Source: Evernia prunastri (Eukaryota > Ascomycota > Lecanoromycetes > Lecanorales > Parmeliaceae). From it: a stretch of 64,000 nt of DNA. The notes beneath the pieces are model-generated. The model saw only the letters and a program-made list of their open reading frames with translations, was not told the DNA's origin and did no database searches. The translations under genes were made by a program, and so were the position numbers. The stretch lies in assembly GCA_003184365.1 (NCBI GenBank), contig NKYR01000023.1, forward strand, positions 62,001-126,000, written 5' to 3'. Shown here one piece after another: positions 21,108 to 32,505 of the stretch; within the stretch, counting starts at the first letter, position 1, and each line of letters starts with the position of its first letter.

Positions 21108-22485
21108 ATGTCGTCCAACTTGAACGCGGTAAATGTCCAACCAATTGCTTCAGGAGCACCGGCGAAGCATCAATATGCTAAAGAGGAAATCACAGATCAA
21201 GATGCGCCGTAAGAAAAACGTGAAGAAGGGAATTCAGTTTTGCTTGATGGTCTGCGGTGCTTCGGGGACTGGTAGAGCTTACCTGAATGTAAAAGTTCAT
21301 AGAAAATGAATACTAATTCATGCCGAGTCCAGGACGCACTACCTTCGTCAATACATTATGCGGAAAGCGCGTACTACAGAGCAAAGATACCGACGATGAT
21401 CCTGAGCGTGCTCACATCGAGGATGGCGTCAGAATCAAGCCGATCACTGTTGAGCTGGAGCTTGATGAGGAAGGCACCCGTATATCTTTGACCATTGTGG
21501 ATACACCTGGATTCGGTGATCAGATTGACAACGAAGCGAGCTTTTCAGAGATCGTGGGACATCTTGAACGACAATACGATGATATTCTGGCTGAGGAGTC
21601 ACGCATCAAGCGTAACCCTAGATTTAGAGACAATCGTGTCCATGCTCTGCTCTACTTCATTACTCCTACAGGCCATGGGTATGAAAACAATACCCGGCAA
21701 GGCCTACAATTTAACTAATATTTTCTGTAGTCTTCGGGAACTGGACATTGAATTGATGAAGCGCCTTTCGCCACGTGTCAATGTCATCCCCGTCATTGGC
21801 AAAGCAGATTCGCTCACCCCAGCTGAGCTTGCTGAGTCGAAGAAACTGGTTATGGAAGACATTGAACATTACCGTATACCGGTGTACAACTTCCCCTACG
21901 ATATCGAAGAGGATGATGAGGATACTGTAGAAGAAAACGCAGAATTGCGAGGCTTGATGCCCTTCGCTATTGTAGGCTCTGAGGAGGTGGTCGAGATTGG
22001 AGGACGCCGTGTTCGAGCAAGACAATATCCTTGGGGCGTGGTCGAGATCGACAATCCACGTCACTCTGATTTCCTTGCCATTAGAAGCGCACTGCTACAT
22101 AGCCATCTGGCGGATTTGAAGGAGATCACCCACGATTTCCTCTATGAGAATTACCGGACAGAGAAACTCAGCAAGAGCGTGGACGGAGGTTCTGTGTACG
22201 TTCTGGCCCTTCAAATGATTGATATTAATAACGAAAGCTAATGCGGCTTACAGTGACTCCTCGCTGAACCCTGATGATCTAGCCTCCCAGTCTGTACGCC
22301 TTAAGGAAGAGCAACTACGTCGCGAAGAGGAGAAGCTTCGAGAGATCGAAATCAAGGTACAACGTGAGATCAACGAGAAGAGACAGGAACTGCTGGCACG
22401 AGAGAGCCAGTTGAGAGAGGCTGAAGGTCGCATGACAAGAGAGCAGAGCACCGCCATCGATGACACGAACGGAGGAGTAGCCTGA
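21108..22485 (+). CDS. CDC3: Septin, CDC3/AspB type
   Basis: Exons are 21108-21128, 21196-21271, 21333-21678, 21731-22195 and 22254-22485, giving 379 residues; introns are 52-67 nt. The N-terminus MSSNLNAIKMRRKKNVKKG contains the polybasic membrane-binding stretch. The G1 loop is GASGTGRTT (residues 28-36) with Arg34 in place of the usual Lys. G3 is VDTPGFGD and G4 is GKADSLTP; the septin unique element follows (YPWGVVEIDNPRHSDF...). A C-terminal coiled coil runs from SVRLKEEQLRREEEKLREIE to QLREAEG. Septins polymerise into hetero-oligomeric filaments at septa and hyphal branch points. The coiled coil and short N-terminus place it in the CDC3/AspB group by memory of the family; the exact paralog assignment is less certain than the family. 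Confidence 0.93.
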
Positions 22486-22932
22486 GAGATTAGCGGTGAA
22501 GGACATGAAAAGCAGCGAAGCAAGAGGCCATGGCGTGAGCTTGGAAAGATAGAACCGAACTTTGAGCATACAGGGTGTGCTGGCTGTTGATAATGTTTCT
22601 TATTGCTCCTCTTCAGCGTGCATTCAGAATAGTCCCTGGAATGTCTTCTACAAAACTTTGCTTACGCTTTTACCGATAGCGAGAAAATCTGAGAAGGCGA
22701 AGAAGAGAAGTAGATTTTTTAAAAAGCCTGCCTTAAGACTGGAGCTCTCCCTGCCTACCTTTTTATTGATCTTGCACACCAATATTCGTACTAGCCGCAT
22801 TAGGCTAGCGCTTTGAGGCGCATGATTCGAGCATCTTCGCCTCTGTTGCCGTCTTGAGAACCTTACAACTTACCATCTTCCTCGACACACACACACTCTC
22901 ACCAACAACCCGCTTCTCTAAAGTCCTATAAG
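22486..22932. other. Intergenic between septin and BI-1 genes
   Basis: No gene is seen. A CA-rich, pyrimidine-rich leader (CACACACACACTCTCACC) precedes the next start codon and is typical of fungal 5' UTRs. Confidence 0.4.
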
Positions 22933-23875
22933 ATGGGACCTAACACCAAGTATCAGCCCGCTCCTCAGCGCGACTCATTCGATGAGCCATCCTACTCTCA
23001 AGCGCCACCGTCATACCAGGCTGAAGCCAGTGATCCCATGCTTGGCGCTCCGCGAGGCGAAGACGACAATGTTCCCGATGACTTCAAGGTGAGCAGTGCT
23101 CGATTGTATTCCGTCTCTGCTCTTGTACTCTTTCTAACTCTCATGCAGTTCGGTGGCTCTGTCGCTGAAGCCACTCTGCCCATTCGCATGCAGTTCGTTC
23201 GCAAAGTCTACGCCATCCTGTACGTTACGTTATCCCCCAACCTGAACCAGAGCTGCGACTAAAACCGTGGTCGTATGTAGGACTGCCCAAATCCTAGCCA
23301 CTATGGCCGTCAGCTCCGTCTCCTACTTCAGCCCCTCTTACTATAACTGGATCCGGTCAAATCAGTGGATGATGTGGGTCTCGCTCTTCGGCGCCATCGG
23401 ATTCATGCTCTTGACGTTCTGGAAGCGCAAATCCTATCCTACGAACCTCCTTTTCCTCAGCGGTTTCACTCTTTTGGAAGCCTACTCCATATCCGTCATT
23501 GTGACCTTCTACGACTCGCGGATTGTCCTCTTGGCTCTCGTACTGACAGCTGGCATCTTCGTGGCTCTGACCCTGTTCGCTTGCCAGACAAAGTACGACT
23601 TCACGAACTGGATGCCCTACTTGTTCGGAGGTCTATGGATCCTCATCCTTTTTGGATTCGTGGCAGCCTTCTTTCCCTACAACAGCACTGCCGAGCTTAT
23701 CTACGGATCCGTGGCAGCGCTCATCTTCAGTGGTTACATCTTGGTGGATACCCAGCTTATTATGCGCCACTACCACGTTGAGGAAGAGATTGCTGCGGCT
23801 ATCTCTCTTTACCTCGACGTTATTAACTTGTTCCTAGCTATCCTCAGGATACTCAACAGCCAGTCAAACAACTAA
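22933..23875 (+). CDS. BXI1: Bax-inhibitor-1/LFG family membrane protein (TMBIM)
   Basis: Exons are 22933-23088, 23149-23219 and 23281-23875, giving 273 residues. Introns are 60 and 61 nt, with GTGAGC and GTACGT donors. A Pro/Gln-rich cytosolic N-terminus (PPSYQAEASDPMLGAPRGED) leads into EATLPIRMQFVRKVYAILTA, the conserved entry to the family. Seven hydrophobic segments follow, and the end is HVEEEIAAAISLYLDVINLFL, containing the family's conserved D-V-x-N-x-F motif. Members sit in the ER, Golgi or vacuole, act as pH-sensitive Ca2+ leak channels and modulate the unfolded-protein response and cell death. The gene is complete, and the start is supported by the LFG-type N-terminus. Confidence 0.93.
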
Positions 23876-24825
23876 ACAAGTCTTTGAAAGGAGAAAATGA
23901 TCGAAGGAGACCTATGAGCTGGGATAGGAGACAGGAGCGCATGACTGGGCTGGTTTGAATGGAAGCTGCAAGGACTCGTACTGATTTGGAAGGGGGTGGC
24001 ATTTGGCGCATGGCGCACTTCTTGTCACAAGGGCAAGAGCGTTTGATTTGTAGATTGTGTATGCATCAAATGCTCACAACAATCCAAAAGTAACCCGATC
24101 ATGCCAGAGCTTTCCACCTTGAATCTTGACGTGTGCAAAGTCCTGGTGGCGCCCTCCTCTCGCGACCAAAGAAGTCGTCCGTAGTAAGAGAGGAACCATA
24201 TCCGATCTCGATTGTCCCGGATGTGTCTTGACATTCAGCAAGCCAAATATAGTCGATCGATGCAGATCCAAAAAAAGAAATGCGCCTACCTTCGCGATTA
24301 CTACCAATATCATCATTGCGGGAGCCCCCCTGACACACACTATCTCAGTCAGTGCAGGTAAACCTTTTCGATGGTTCCTGCTCATGCTCTTTATCTACAT
24401 TGAGGGGAGGTTTTTATAGTTGTAAGAAGCTAAATCGGACGATGGATTGAGGTCCCAAAGCGAGAGACGAGTGTGGGACTGCATGCATTCCCTCGCTCGC
24501 GCAGACCCTTTGCCCTTCTTCTCGTGTGCAGTGGCTGGGTGTTTGATTGTCCCTCTGCTCTACGAGTGCGGTAACAAGGAAAGGAAGAAGAGGTTTGGGC
24601 GGATTTTTGGGTCCAAGGTATGGATGGAATATTGAGATGCTACGGTACGGTACTCTTGGTTTCATGGAATGATATGTATGGCTTCCATCCTCTCCCCTCT
24701 GCAATGAGCACAAAGTCTCGTACAAGAAAAGAACATCCAGTCGTTACGAGACTAATCGTCGTGTTATGAATATTGGATGGCTTGACTAAGTTGACTTACA
24801 TTTGCACCGATTATTTACACTTCAG
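23876..24825. other. Intergenic, no supported gene
   Basis: Several short overlapping frames on both strands lack motifs. It lies between the BI-1 gene and the 3' end of the ankyrin pseudogene on the opposite strand, so it should contain both terminators. Confidence 0.5.
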
Positions 24826-26290
24826 CTAATAAAATGTAGTCATGCTACGTTCTCCTTCTGAGATACGATGTGTTATATCAAAGTCTTCGACCTCTGGTGA
24901 CGAAGATGAATTTCCCATGATGTACTCTAACCGGCAATGGAAAATTACGTACATAAATGGACTATTTCCTCGTTGACTGTTGGAGGTAAGTCTCGAAAGG
25001 ACCAACGGTGTATGCCCGGAAGTTGACTTCGTCCTAGGATCGGCCCCTTTTGTTCGAAAGACGTTCACGATGTCAGCATCGCCGTTCATTGCCGCAACAT
25101 GCAGGGGTGTGAGTCCGCTGCCGTCTATTGCATTGACGTGGATCCCCCTCGCAAGTAGCATTTTCCACCGCCTCCTCGTTTCCCCAAGCGCTTTCGAAGA
25201 GTAACAGTGTCTGGGGTTTTCGATCAACCAGACCTAATGCTTTTTCCGGTTATCAACTTCGCTATTTCCTTGCAGCCATGTGACAGTGCAACACTCAGAG
25301 CGGTCCGTCCATACTTTTTCTGTGCCGCAAAAATACTGGCATCTCTTTCCAGTAGAAACTGCACTGTCTTGCTTTCGTTGTTACCAACCGCCCGGAATAA
25401 CGGGGTCGATCCATTGTCATCGGCTGCTTGTAAGTCACCTTGACGCTCGAGTAGTTAGCCGTTGTACTCTGTTACAACGGCTTTCAATCAAGTCTGCCGT
25501 ATCTGAGGGATGGACGTTCCCAAAATGAAATGTCTTCGCATTTATAGCCGGAGATAGCTGTGGTCATTACACTCTCTTTAGAGTAGCTGGGTGCTCTGAT
25601 GTCAGCCCCTCTCTCAAGCAGCAACCTTGCGGTACTTCTTTGAATCCAGGCAGTAGCTAAATGGAGAAGTGTGTAGCCTTTGGAAGAACGCGCCTCTATA
25701 TCTGCGCCGCTATCGATGAGAACGTCCGCCGCGGCTCCGTTCCCATAATTTGCGGCCATATGAAGTGGGTTCAGGTTTCTGCTATTGGGAGCTTGCAACT
25801 TGGCGCTCATCGTGAGTAGCAATCTTATCATTGCTCTAGAGTCTGTTTTAGCGGCAGCTTGAAAAGGGGTAAATCTTCAAAGTGCATCTTCCGCCGCACA
25901 AGGGTCAATGCCTGCTCTTGAGAGCACCTGCATAATGGCTTCTATCCTTGCAAAAGGTCTTCCAGACATCGAAGCTGCTAGATGAAAGAGCGGTATTTCC
26001 TTTCGCATTGGCCTTTCGACGGTTGACTGCGGGCGCGATAGAAGTCATCGCTTAGCGTCACACTCCTACTTCCAGAAGAAAGCTCCACCACCAGCGAATT
26101 TTGTTCATGTAGAGTTGACCAGGATAATCCCCACCTCGCGCGAGGTACTATCTTGGATATCAAATCCGCCATTCTCAAACAATCGAGGAGCGCTCTCTTG
26201 TGCCCCAGGATACTCTCTATCCAGGTCAGCTAGCAATGAAACCGAGGTTGGGCGCAGGTTCTCCGCAATTTCTGGCACGAACTCTTGACA
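24826..26290 (-). pseudogene. Ankyrin-repeat protein, decayed
   Basis: Reading the minus strand from about 26180 down gives ankyrin units scattered over three frames. They are IPLFHLAASMSGRPFARIEA, then an in-frame TGA at about 25878, then LNPLHMAANYGNGAAADVLI, GYTLLHLATAWIQRSTARLL and GSTPLFRAVGNNESKTVQFL. GRTALSVALSHGCKEIAKLI comes next, followed by another TGA near 25229. After a frame change comes GLTPLHVAAMNGDADIVNVF. Each fits the TPLH-x-AA...G...V-x-L-L consensus. At least two stops and two frame changes break it. The first TGA would revert to CGA by a single C-to-T change, as expected of RIP, though this is not proof. The repeats may once have belonged to a NACHT-ankyrin protein. Confidence 0.72.
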
Positions 26291-26899
26291 TCAACTCTTA
26301 GCATCCATTTCCCCAAAGTAGGTGACGGCACTCTTATCACTTTACCGCATTGTCAGATATAACTATCGTAACGGAGAGAACATTGAATACCCTAAGAGAG
26401 CACACAACATGTACAAACGTACACCCTCATCTTCCCACATCCCCCCCCTCCCAATCCCTTTAGATCCGAATAGACACGATAACAGCAACAGAACCCCACC
26501 TCCAGGGCCCACGGTCAGGACGAGATTTCCCGATTTAAACCTCCCGATCTCCTCTCTCGAAGGTGTTCATGTTTAATGTTGCAATTACCTTAGGTCACAG
26601 CTTCATCGAGTAATCCGCGCAAAAAGACTGGTGGGAGACCTGCCCAGCTTAAAGGAATGTGCGCCGGCTGGTTCCCTCGACCAAGCTTGAGTAGGGATGG
26701 TGAATGAATGCTGCTTTGCATCGCGTGATCGAGGCTCGTTTTAGGGCCATCACAGACGATAGTGATATATAGCGGCCCAAATATTTCAGCTCGGTGAACT
26801 CGCGAGTTGGGTTCATGAAAGCCTAAATACTATTGTAGTCGAATTCCATCAGCTAAATTGTCGAGGACGAATGCTGACGATATGAAGCAAACACCTCGT
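26291..26899. other. Intergenic, no supported gene
   Basis: A C-rich stretch around 26430-26520 and otherwise unremarkable sequence; nothing supported. Confidence 0.4.
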
Positions 26900-27871
26900 C
26901 TAGTTTTTACTCTCAACCTTCCCCTGCCCCTCCAGCCCCTCGAAAACTTTGCATGCCCCTGCCCAAGCCCCATCTCCCTCATAGAGCTGAGTCCTCAAAT
27001 ACGCCCACGTCATCCTTTGCACCACCGCCAACCGCTCCGGACTCTCATCCAACGTCTCGCCCGCATCCCACCCGCTGATACCCCCGAGCCCATGTTTCGC
27101 GCTCTGGAGCGTGAGCAGGTCTTTCGGCCCCGGGGCAAGCGCGTACGAGTCGGCGTGCCAGTCGGCGCCGCGGAGCGTCAAGTGGGGACTGACGTCCTCG
27201 TCCCCGTACACCACGAGCGCGGGGGTGGCCATTGTGCTGAAGTCCGCGCCATAGAAGGGGACGAGTTTCTTCCCGAAGTCTGAGATGTCCGCGCCGCCGT
27301 TCCCGATGCCGGCGAGAACGACGCCCGCTTTGATGCGTTTCTCGGGTTTATACCACCTGGACCCGTCGCGCGGATCCGTATTGCTGGCACCGAGGAGCAT
27401 GGAAGCGGTCCACCCTCCTGCCGAGTGGCCCACGACCGCCACCCGCGTGCGATCGAGGCGACCGTTGAGCCCCGGTACGGCGGCCTCAACGCTGTCGAGG
27501 TTGTCGAGAATCCGCACCATGTCTGAAGCTCGCTCTTGCCAGAACAGTTCCTGGCCCTCGGGCGCCTTGAGTCCCAGGAAGGCCGAGCTCAAGTGCGTCG
27601 GCTGCAGCACCGCGAAGCCGTGCGCCGCCCAGAATTCGTACAGAGGCGCGTATCCCTCCAGCGAGGAGAGCGATTTACTGCGCCCCTGGCCGTGCGAGAG
27701 GAGGATGATCGGCAGGGCGTCCCCAGTTGAGGGCATCGTCACGCGCAGCTGAAGGTCGAGGGGACGGCCTGGGGCGGGTAGGACGACTGGACTAAAAGAG
27801 ATGATGGGTTTAGGGTGATTGACGGGGATGTCGGCCGCGGCGCCGATGAAGGCGTGGTAACCGGTATGCAT
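26900..27871 (-). CDS. Alpha/beta hydrolase, chlorophyllase/PAF-acetylhydrolase-like
   Basis: A single exon of 323 residues. The fold reads in order: strand and oxyanion loop LPIILLSHGQGRS (residues 53-65), WAAHGFAVLQPTH, a dimer-type helix region, the nucleophile elbow VAVVGHSAGGWT with Ser150, the acid strand ALVVYGDEDVSP, and the catalytic His in QSAKHGLGGISG. This GHSAGG arrangement with a DED strand is typical of dienelactone-hydrolase-like and chlorophyllase/PAF-AH-like esterases. There is no signal peptide, so a cytosolic enzyme is likely. The high GC of this gene contrasts with its flanks. Substrate is not deducible. Confidence 0.85.
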   Translation of the reverse strand: MHTGYHAFIGAAADIPVNHPKPIISFSPVVLPAPGRPLDLQLRVTMPSTGDALPIILLSHGQGRSKSLSSLEGYAPLYEFWAAHGFAVLQPTHLSSAFLGLKAPEGQELFWQERASDMVRILDNLDSVEAAVPGLNGRLDRTRVAVVGHSAGGWTASMLLGASNTDPRDGSRWYKPEKRIKAGVVLAGIGNGGADISDFGKKLVPFYGADFSTMATPALVVYGDEDVSPHLTLRGADWHADSYALAPGPKDLLTLQSAKHGLGGISGWDAGETLDESPERLAVVQRMTWAYLRTQLYEGDGAWAGACKVFEGLEGQGKVESKN

Positions 27872-29337
27872 GGTCTTCGTATTTGTTCGATGATATGAAT
27901 CGAGTTGAAGATGGGGAGAGAAGAAGTGATCGAAGTGGTGAGAGAGACGACTGTGAAGCGAGTCATGGAATATTTATAGATAGATTAACGCGGCGCTGAT
28001 AAAGCAGACGAAATAATAAGGTTGGATGAATGGATTAGGAAATACTCTCGAGAACGACGGAGATAAGGCAACGGACTTACCCCTAAGCTCGGCTTCTTGC
28101 TCTGCTACAAGTATCCCTCGAAGCCGCAAAGATTCGACGACAAAGTTAGTCTACTAAAACAAGACAGGGTCTACCTTGCAGCAGGTATAAGACGGCTACT
28201 GAGCCCTGCTTCAAACCATATCAGATTTTAATAGAGGCCTCACCTAGAGGCCTCACCTTATGTGAAGCGAGAGCACGCACCCCACGGAATTTATGGAAGC
28301 CTGATTGGAGAACATGAAGGGTAACATCATGACGGAATGAACGAAACCCAAGCTGGTTATGGCACCGCCGGCAGGGTTTCAGATCACGATAGTCCAACAA
28401 CTGTCAACTGGTGCATCATGTACACTCGCCTCGTCCATTCACTGGGTTATACTCTAAGTATAGCCCCACCACTTGACCAAGTAGCTGCGCCTGAGCCTGG
28501 AAATTTGTTGTTGTTGATTCCGGACCTTTCATCAGGGCCTATATTTGTGGCAGGTTCGACGGGCGACGCGACAGTCGCGGTGCCCATCAACCAGACACTG
28601 ATTGTCTCTCGGAACGACCAGGGTGGGATCGGCTAGCTGTTGCCGTTTGCACTTCAGAAATTCGGAGAAAGTGGTTCAGAGCTGGGGGACATCGAGCAGC
28701 GTTGGCACGGTGTCTGATATCACTCGTTCACACTGTGGGCTTTAAGTCGCTGTGACGGTCCTGAACCCTTGATAGTTTGATACACACTTTCAATATTAAG
28801 AATTTCATAGACGACATGTGATTGAAAGTATTGATGTGATGTAACAGTGGGCCGAGGGTGAGCAATTCTATACTGTTGCTCTGATTTCCTTTCGACCCCT
28901 CGGACATGAGAACCCGAAGGACAACCTAGCTTACCTAATAAGATAACTAGTCTCGCTAGTCTTTCGGTACTGTAGAGTTAGAGTTCAGGTACAACGGGGA
29001 AGCGGGAAGGTGCCGCCGTGATGCGTCATTATTACTGTCATCATTGGTCGCTCATTCTTCCGACCATCATTTTCATCATTTTTTTTTTCTCCGCATGAGA
29101 CTTCCAAGATGTGATGGTCCACATCACTGTCGTCTCGCCGTCTTCATCATCAAACATCCCCATCATGCCTCACGCTTCATACTTCATAATTCATTCCGAT
29201 TAAAGAGGCGTCGGGCAGCATGCGTCTCCAATGACCTCCATCTTCTAGCAGTCATCGAATCCCACTTCAATCAGCAACCGACTTTATAGCCCAGCCAAAT
29301 TCATCATACTCTACTGTCTTTCAGACGCTGCACAAGT
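27872..29337. other. Intergenic, no supported gene
   Basis: A 13-bp unit TAGAGGCCTCACC occurs twice in tandem at about 28232-28257. A poly-T run lies near 29080-29090. A 99-codon plus frame at 28337 has no recognisable features. The last 250 bp presumably form the leader of the following gene. Confidence 0.45.
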
Positions 29338-30645
29338 ATGGAGCCATCCTTGCCATTGACAATGTCCCCTCCTCGTAATTCGGACCAAGGATCAATATTG
29401 GAAAGTGGGCCTCCTCAAGGTCGCGTGCCACGTCAGCAGACCGTCCCCTCTGCCAGCCGATTACCTGCATCACCATCACGCATCTCGATTTCGCCGCAAG
29501 TGGCATCAGCTTGTTATGTCAAACAGTTCCATGCTTTCATGGAACATCAACGCCAAAACTTCGACGAAGAGAGGGCACTGTGGAACACGGAGAGGACGGA
29601 GCTACATGAGAGGATCGCACAGCTTGAAGGCTCCCTGCGTCGATACGAAGCCACCTCCTCTAGCCAAGTATCGTCTCACGTCAGCAATAGACACAGTGTA
29701 TCCCCGAGTAACAGCAGTTTCTGGAGCCTCCCGAACAAGGATGGCTCACGTCACACAAGCGCCTCTACGACAGGAGACGAAATCTGGCGTGGACCGAAAC
29801 TTGATGTTCAGCCTACACGCACATTCTCTGATCCTACTGCTCAACTCACCAGGCCAGGAGACCGAGACCGATTACCCAGTATTGCCGAAAACACCACATG
29901 TGGCCGAAAGGACTCCTTGGACATGCAAATTGGTCTCCATAAGCCGAGTTTGTCTGGTGCAAAGGCAGACAAGAACCTCGACGGTATCACCTTCAAGTCT
30001 AAATTCATGTCTCCGGTACTAGCTAAGAAGGTCATGACCCCGCAATCGCCGTCCCCTCAGACATCTTCGACCCCTCCTCTTTCACCAAAGACGATCCAGC
30101 TGCCTTCTTCTAAACTTGAAGCTCCATTCGACCCTTATACGAAAGATGCTGGACATACCCCTCTAGCTCGCCATACCTATTTTAGTGCGGATGGCGCCGT
30201 CAGTGAGGGTGATGGAGCGACTCCCACACAGCCTGAAACGGAGCGACCTCCCCTTGAGCCCCACGCCTCGTTCGCCAAAGTACCTTCTGAGCGTTCAGAC
30301 AGCTACTTTCCCCCAGCCGAAGAGGAACCTCAGGATGAGGATAACGAATCTCGTGATGGAGAAGACAAATCTCGCGATGAGGATCCAGAACTGAAAGGGC
30401 CCCTCGGGTTGGACAGCAGCCATGGAGAAGACAACCAGTTCCTGAACGAGCTCGACTCAAAGCTGCTGGAAGCTGCTAGATCCGAGGAATTTGGTTCTCC
30501 CAGCGTAGGCCTGGAGCAGGGAAAGTCCACCGATAACGACGAGAAGGATTTTGAGCATCCGGAGCATGAGCCCAGACTTCGGATCAAGAAGAGTACGAAC
30601 TTTGGGAGCGCGTTTGGGGCAAATACTTGTGGGAAGGGTATCTAG
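29338..30645 (+). CDS. Conserved-looking fungal protein with coiled coil and disordered Ser/Pro-rich body
   Basis: A single exon of 435 residues. I do not recognise a named family. After a disordered start, residues about 60-105 (YVKQFHAFMEHQRQNFDEER and on through ERTELHERIAQLEGSLRRYE) form a predicted coiled coil. The middle is rich in Ser, Pro and Thr with many SP sites that could be phosphorylated. An acidic stretch (EEEPQDEDNESRDGEDKSRD) follows. The end, LRIKKSTNFGSAFGANTCGK, looks like a conserved terminal motif. No membrane segment or signal peptide is visible. A scaffold or regulatory role is only a guess. Confidence 0.7.
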   Translation: MEPSLPLTMSPPRNSDQGSILESGPPQGRVPRQQTVPSASRLPASPSRISISPQVASACYVKQFHAFMEHQRQNFDEERALWNTERTELHERIAQLEGSLRRYEATSSSQVSSHVSNRHSVSPSNSSFWSLPNKDGSRHTSASTTGDEIWRGPKLDVQPTRTFSDPTAQLTRPGDRDRLPSIAENTTCGRKDSLDMQIGLHKPSLSGAKADKNLDGITFKSKFMSPVLAKKVMTPQSPSPQTSSTPPLSPKTIQLPSSKLEAPFDPYTKDAGHTPLARHTYFSADGAVSEGDGATPTQPETERPPLEPHASFAKVPSERSDSYFPPAEEEPQDEDNESRDGEDKSRDEDPELKGPLGLDSSHGEDNQFLNELDSKLLEAARSEEFGSPSVGLEQGKSTDNDEKDFEHPEHEPRLRIKKSTNFGSAFGANTCGKGI

Positions 30646-32057
30646 GTTGGATCTCAAAGTCCGACGGTTTCACGGGCTAGGGGGGAAATGGCTGCATTGG
30701 CTGGCGTCTATATACCAATTTGAACATTCTTATTAAGAGAAGAATGGCAGGCTTGTGAATTGCGTAGCTCATTGGCTTTGGCTTTATAAAAGTCTACAAA
30801 TCCTGTCAAAATCCGATTCTCGACACCCAGAATCAAATCGTGGTGCCACTCCTCACCAAAACGCAGAGACTTTATGCATGCTGTTTGCACCGATTATAGT
30901 AGAGTCTACTTCAAAGCTGGAATAAACGCTCAGCTTGGGTCTACGAAATCGCTTGACCCAAAACCTTGTTTTGAAGCTGAGCTACCTATGCATCGCCGAG
31001 TCAACGTACACTACTCTACTTACGTCGTATCGTTGGACTTGCTGCATAGAATGCTCTCTAGGCTGGGAAATTCTGCAGGTCTGAATGGGCTGCCCGAGCG
31101 ATCTCCGCCTTCCCCTCTAAGTCTTTGCAAACGGATAGGCAGGTCATCGCCCCCGTCTCGAACGTGTTCACGTGCTTTTTACAGGGTATACACTCTGTAT
31201 CCGTCAGTGTATAAATTAGTGTGTGTGGGGACTTTTCGTTTGTTATGTGTTATCACCGCCAGCGCTATGTAGTGAATCGAACGGAAGGGGATGGAATGGA
31301 ATAGGCACTCCTTCTCCGGCGACACTCGTAGCATGGATGGCGTTGTTACTGCAATCAGTCTTGAACAAAGACCGTAGCGCCGAAGACGGGTGCGCGCCGC
31401 CAGCGGGAGAGTACTTGCGGCTTGTGTGGTAGTGGGTGGTGGAGATATTGTAGTCGGTTTTTTTCGTTCTGCGATCGAGGTATGTTTTGCGGTCGGAGGT
31501 CGGGTTTCCAGTAGATGAGATAGAGAGATACGAAGGAAGGATGGGGATAAGAGAGCGTGCTGGATGTTTGGGAGGAGTTGCTATTCCTTCCATGGCACTG
31601 ACCGGCATCTGTGGAACATTAAGTCAGAGACCGACTAAGGGTTCATAGAGGAAGTATACTACGCAGTTCCGGCGAGAAGGTGGAGGGATCCACATAGGCG
31701 TGCAGCCAGAAAGACGAAAAGCAGACTGCTATTGCGTTGTTGGGTGAGGGCGTGCTTGATTGTGTTAAAGACCTCCGGGCGGACCTCACAGTACCTCAAA
31801 GATGCTTGACGTTAAGGGCGGACGGACGGACGGATACTGGCTGGCGTCTGTCTTGCAATGCATCACACTCACTTACACCAATGCTTGGAAAAGTAACAGA
31901 TGAAATACGAATGGAGTTATACGTTTACGTTTTCCCAATCACTATTCATATCGGGGCCCCATTGACGGATTCCTGTCCTAGATCGTGACCTGAGATCCGT
32001 GCCCTGGATGTGTATGCCCCGAAGCCGAGAGTCGTCGACCTTGTCAATTCGTATTGA
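30646..32057. other. Intergenic, no supported gene
   Basis: Frames at 30874 (plus) and 31243 (minus) exceed 110 codons but lack motifs, signal peptides or splice support. I treat them as chance. Confidence 0.4.
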
Positions 32058-32505
32058 GGCGCATCCCTCACCAAAGGCGCACTCCACGAAAGGCGCAGAG
32101 TTCCCCAAAGGCGCATCCCACCAAAGGCGCATCGTCCACCAAAGGCGCATTCCACCAAAGGCGCATCGTCCACCAAAGGCGCATCTCACCAAAGGCGCAC
32201 TCAACCAAAGGCGCAGAGTCCACCAAAGGCGCAGAGTCCACCAAAGGCCAAAGGCGCATCCCACCAAAGGCGCAGAGTCCATCAAAGGCGCAGAGTCCAT
32301 CAAAGGCGCAAGGCCATCCACCATAGGCGCATCCCACCAAAGGCGCATCTCACCCAAAGCGTATCCCACCAAAGGCGCATCGTTCACCAAAGGCGCATCT
32401 CACCAAAAGCGCACTCCACCAGAGTCGCAGAAGCACCACCAGAGGCGCACTCCACCAAAGGCACACGGCCATCCACCATAGGCGCAGAAGCACTCCACCA
32501 AAGGA
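32058..32505 (+). repeat. Minisatellite, about 25 copies of a CACCAAAGGCGCA-core unit
   Basis: The core CACCAAAGGCGCA recurs about 25 times, separated by TC, TCC, TCGTC, GAGTC or similar. Unit lengths are mostly 15 or 18 bp. The central copies are near identical; those from about 32340 on are degenerate (AAAGCGTAT, GAGTCGCAG, AAAGGCACAC). Because units are mostly multiples of three, long frames are open on both strands (plus 31999-32481; minus 31917-32390). No start context, domain or codon signal favours either strand, so I do not call a gene. Confidence 0.92.

Noticed and set aside
21129..21195. Reading the septin start straight through as SSNLNAVNVQPIASGAP
   Set aside because: This frame hits a stop at CCGTAAG, whereas splicing at GTAAAT...CACAG joins the conserved RRKKNVKKG segment in frame.
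30874..31272. 132-codon plus-strand frame
   Set aside because: No motif or coding-like pattern, and it lies in a region otherwise lacking genes.
31917..32481. Long frames on both strands across the minisatellite
   Set aside because: They arise from the repeat unit length being a multiple of three; no start context, domain or codon signal supports translation.
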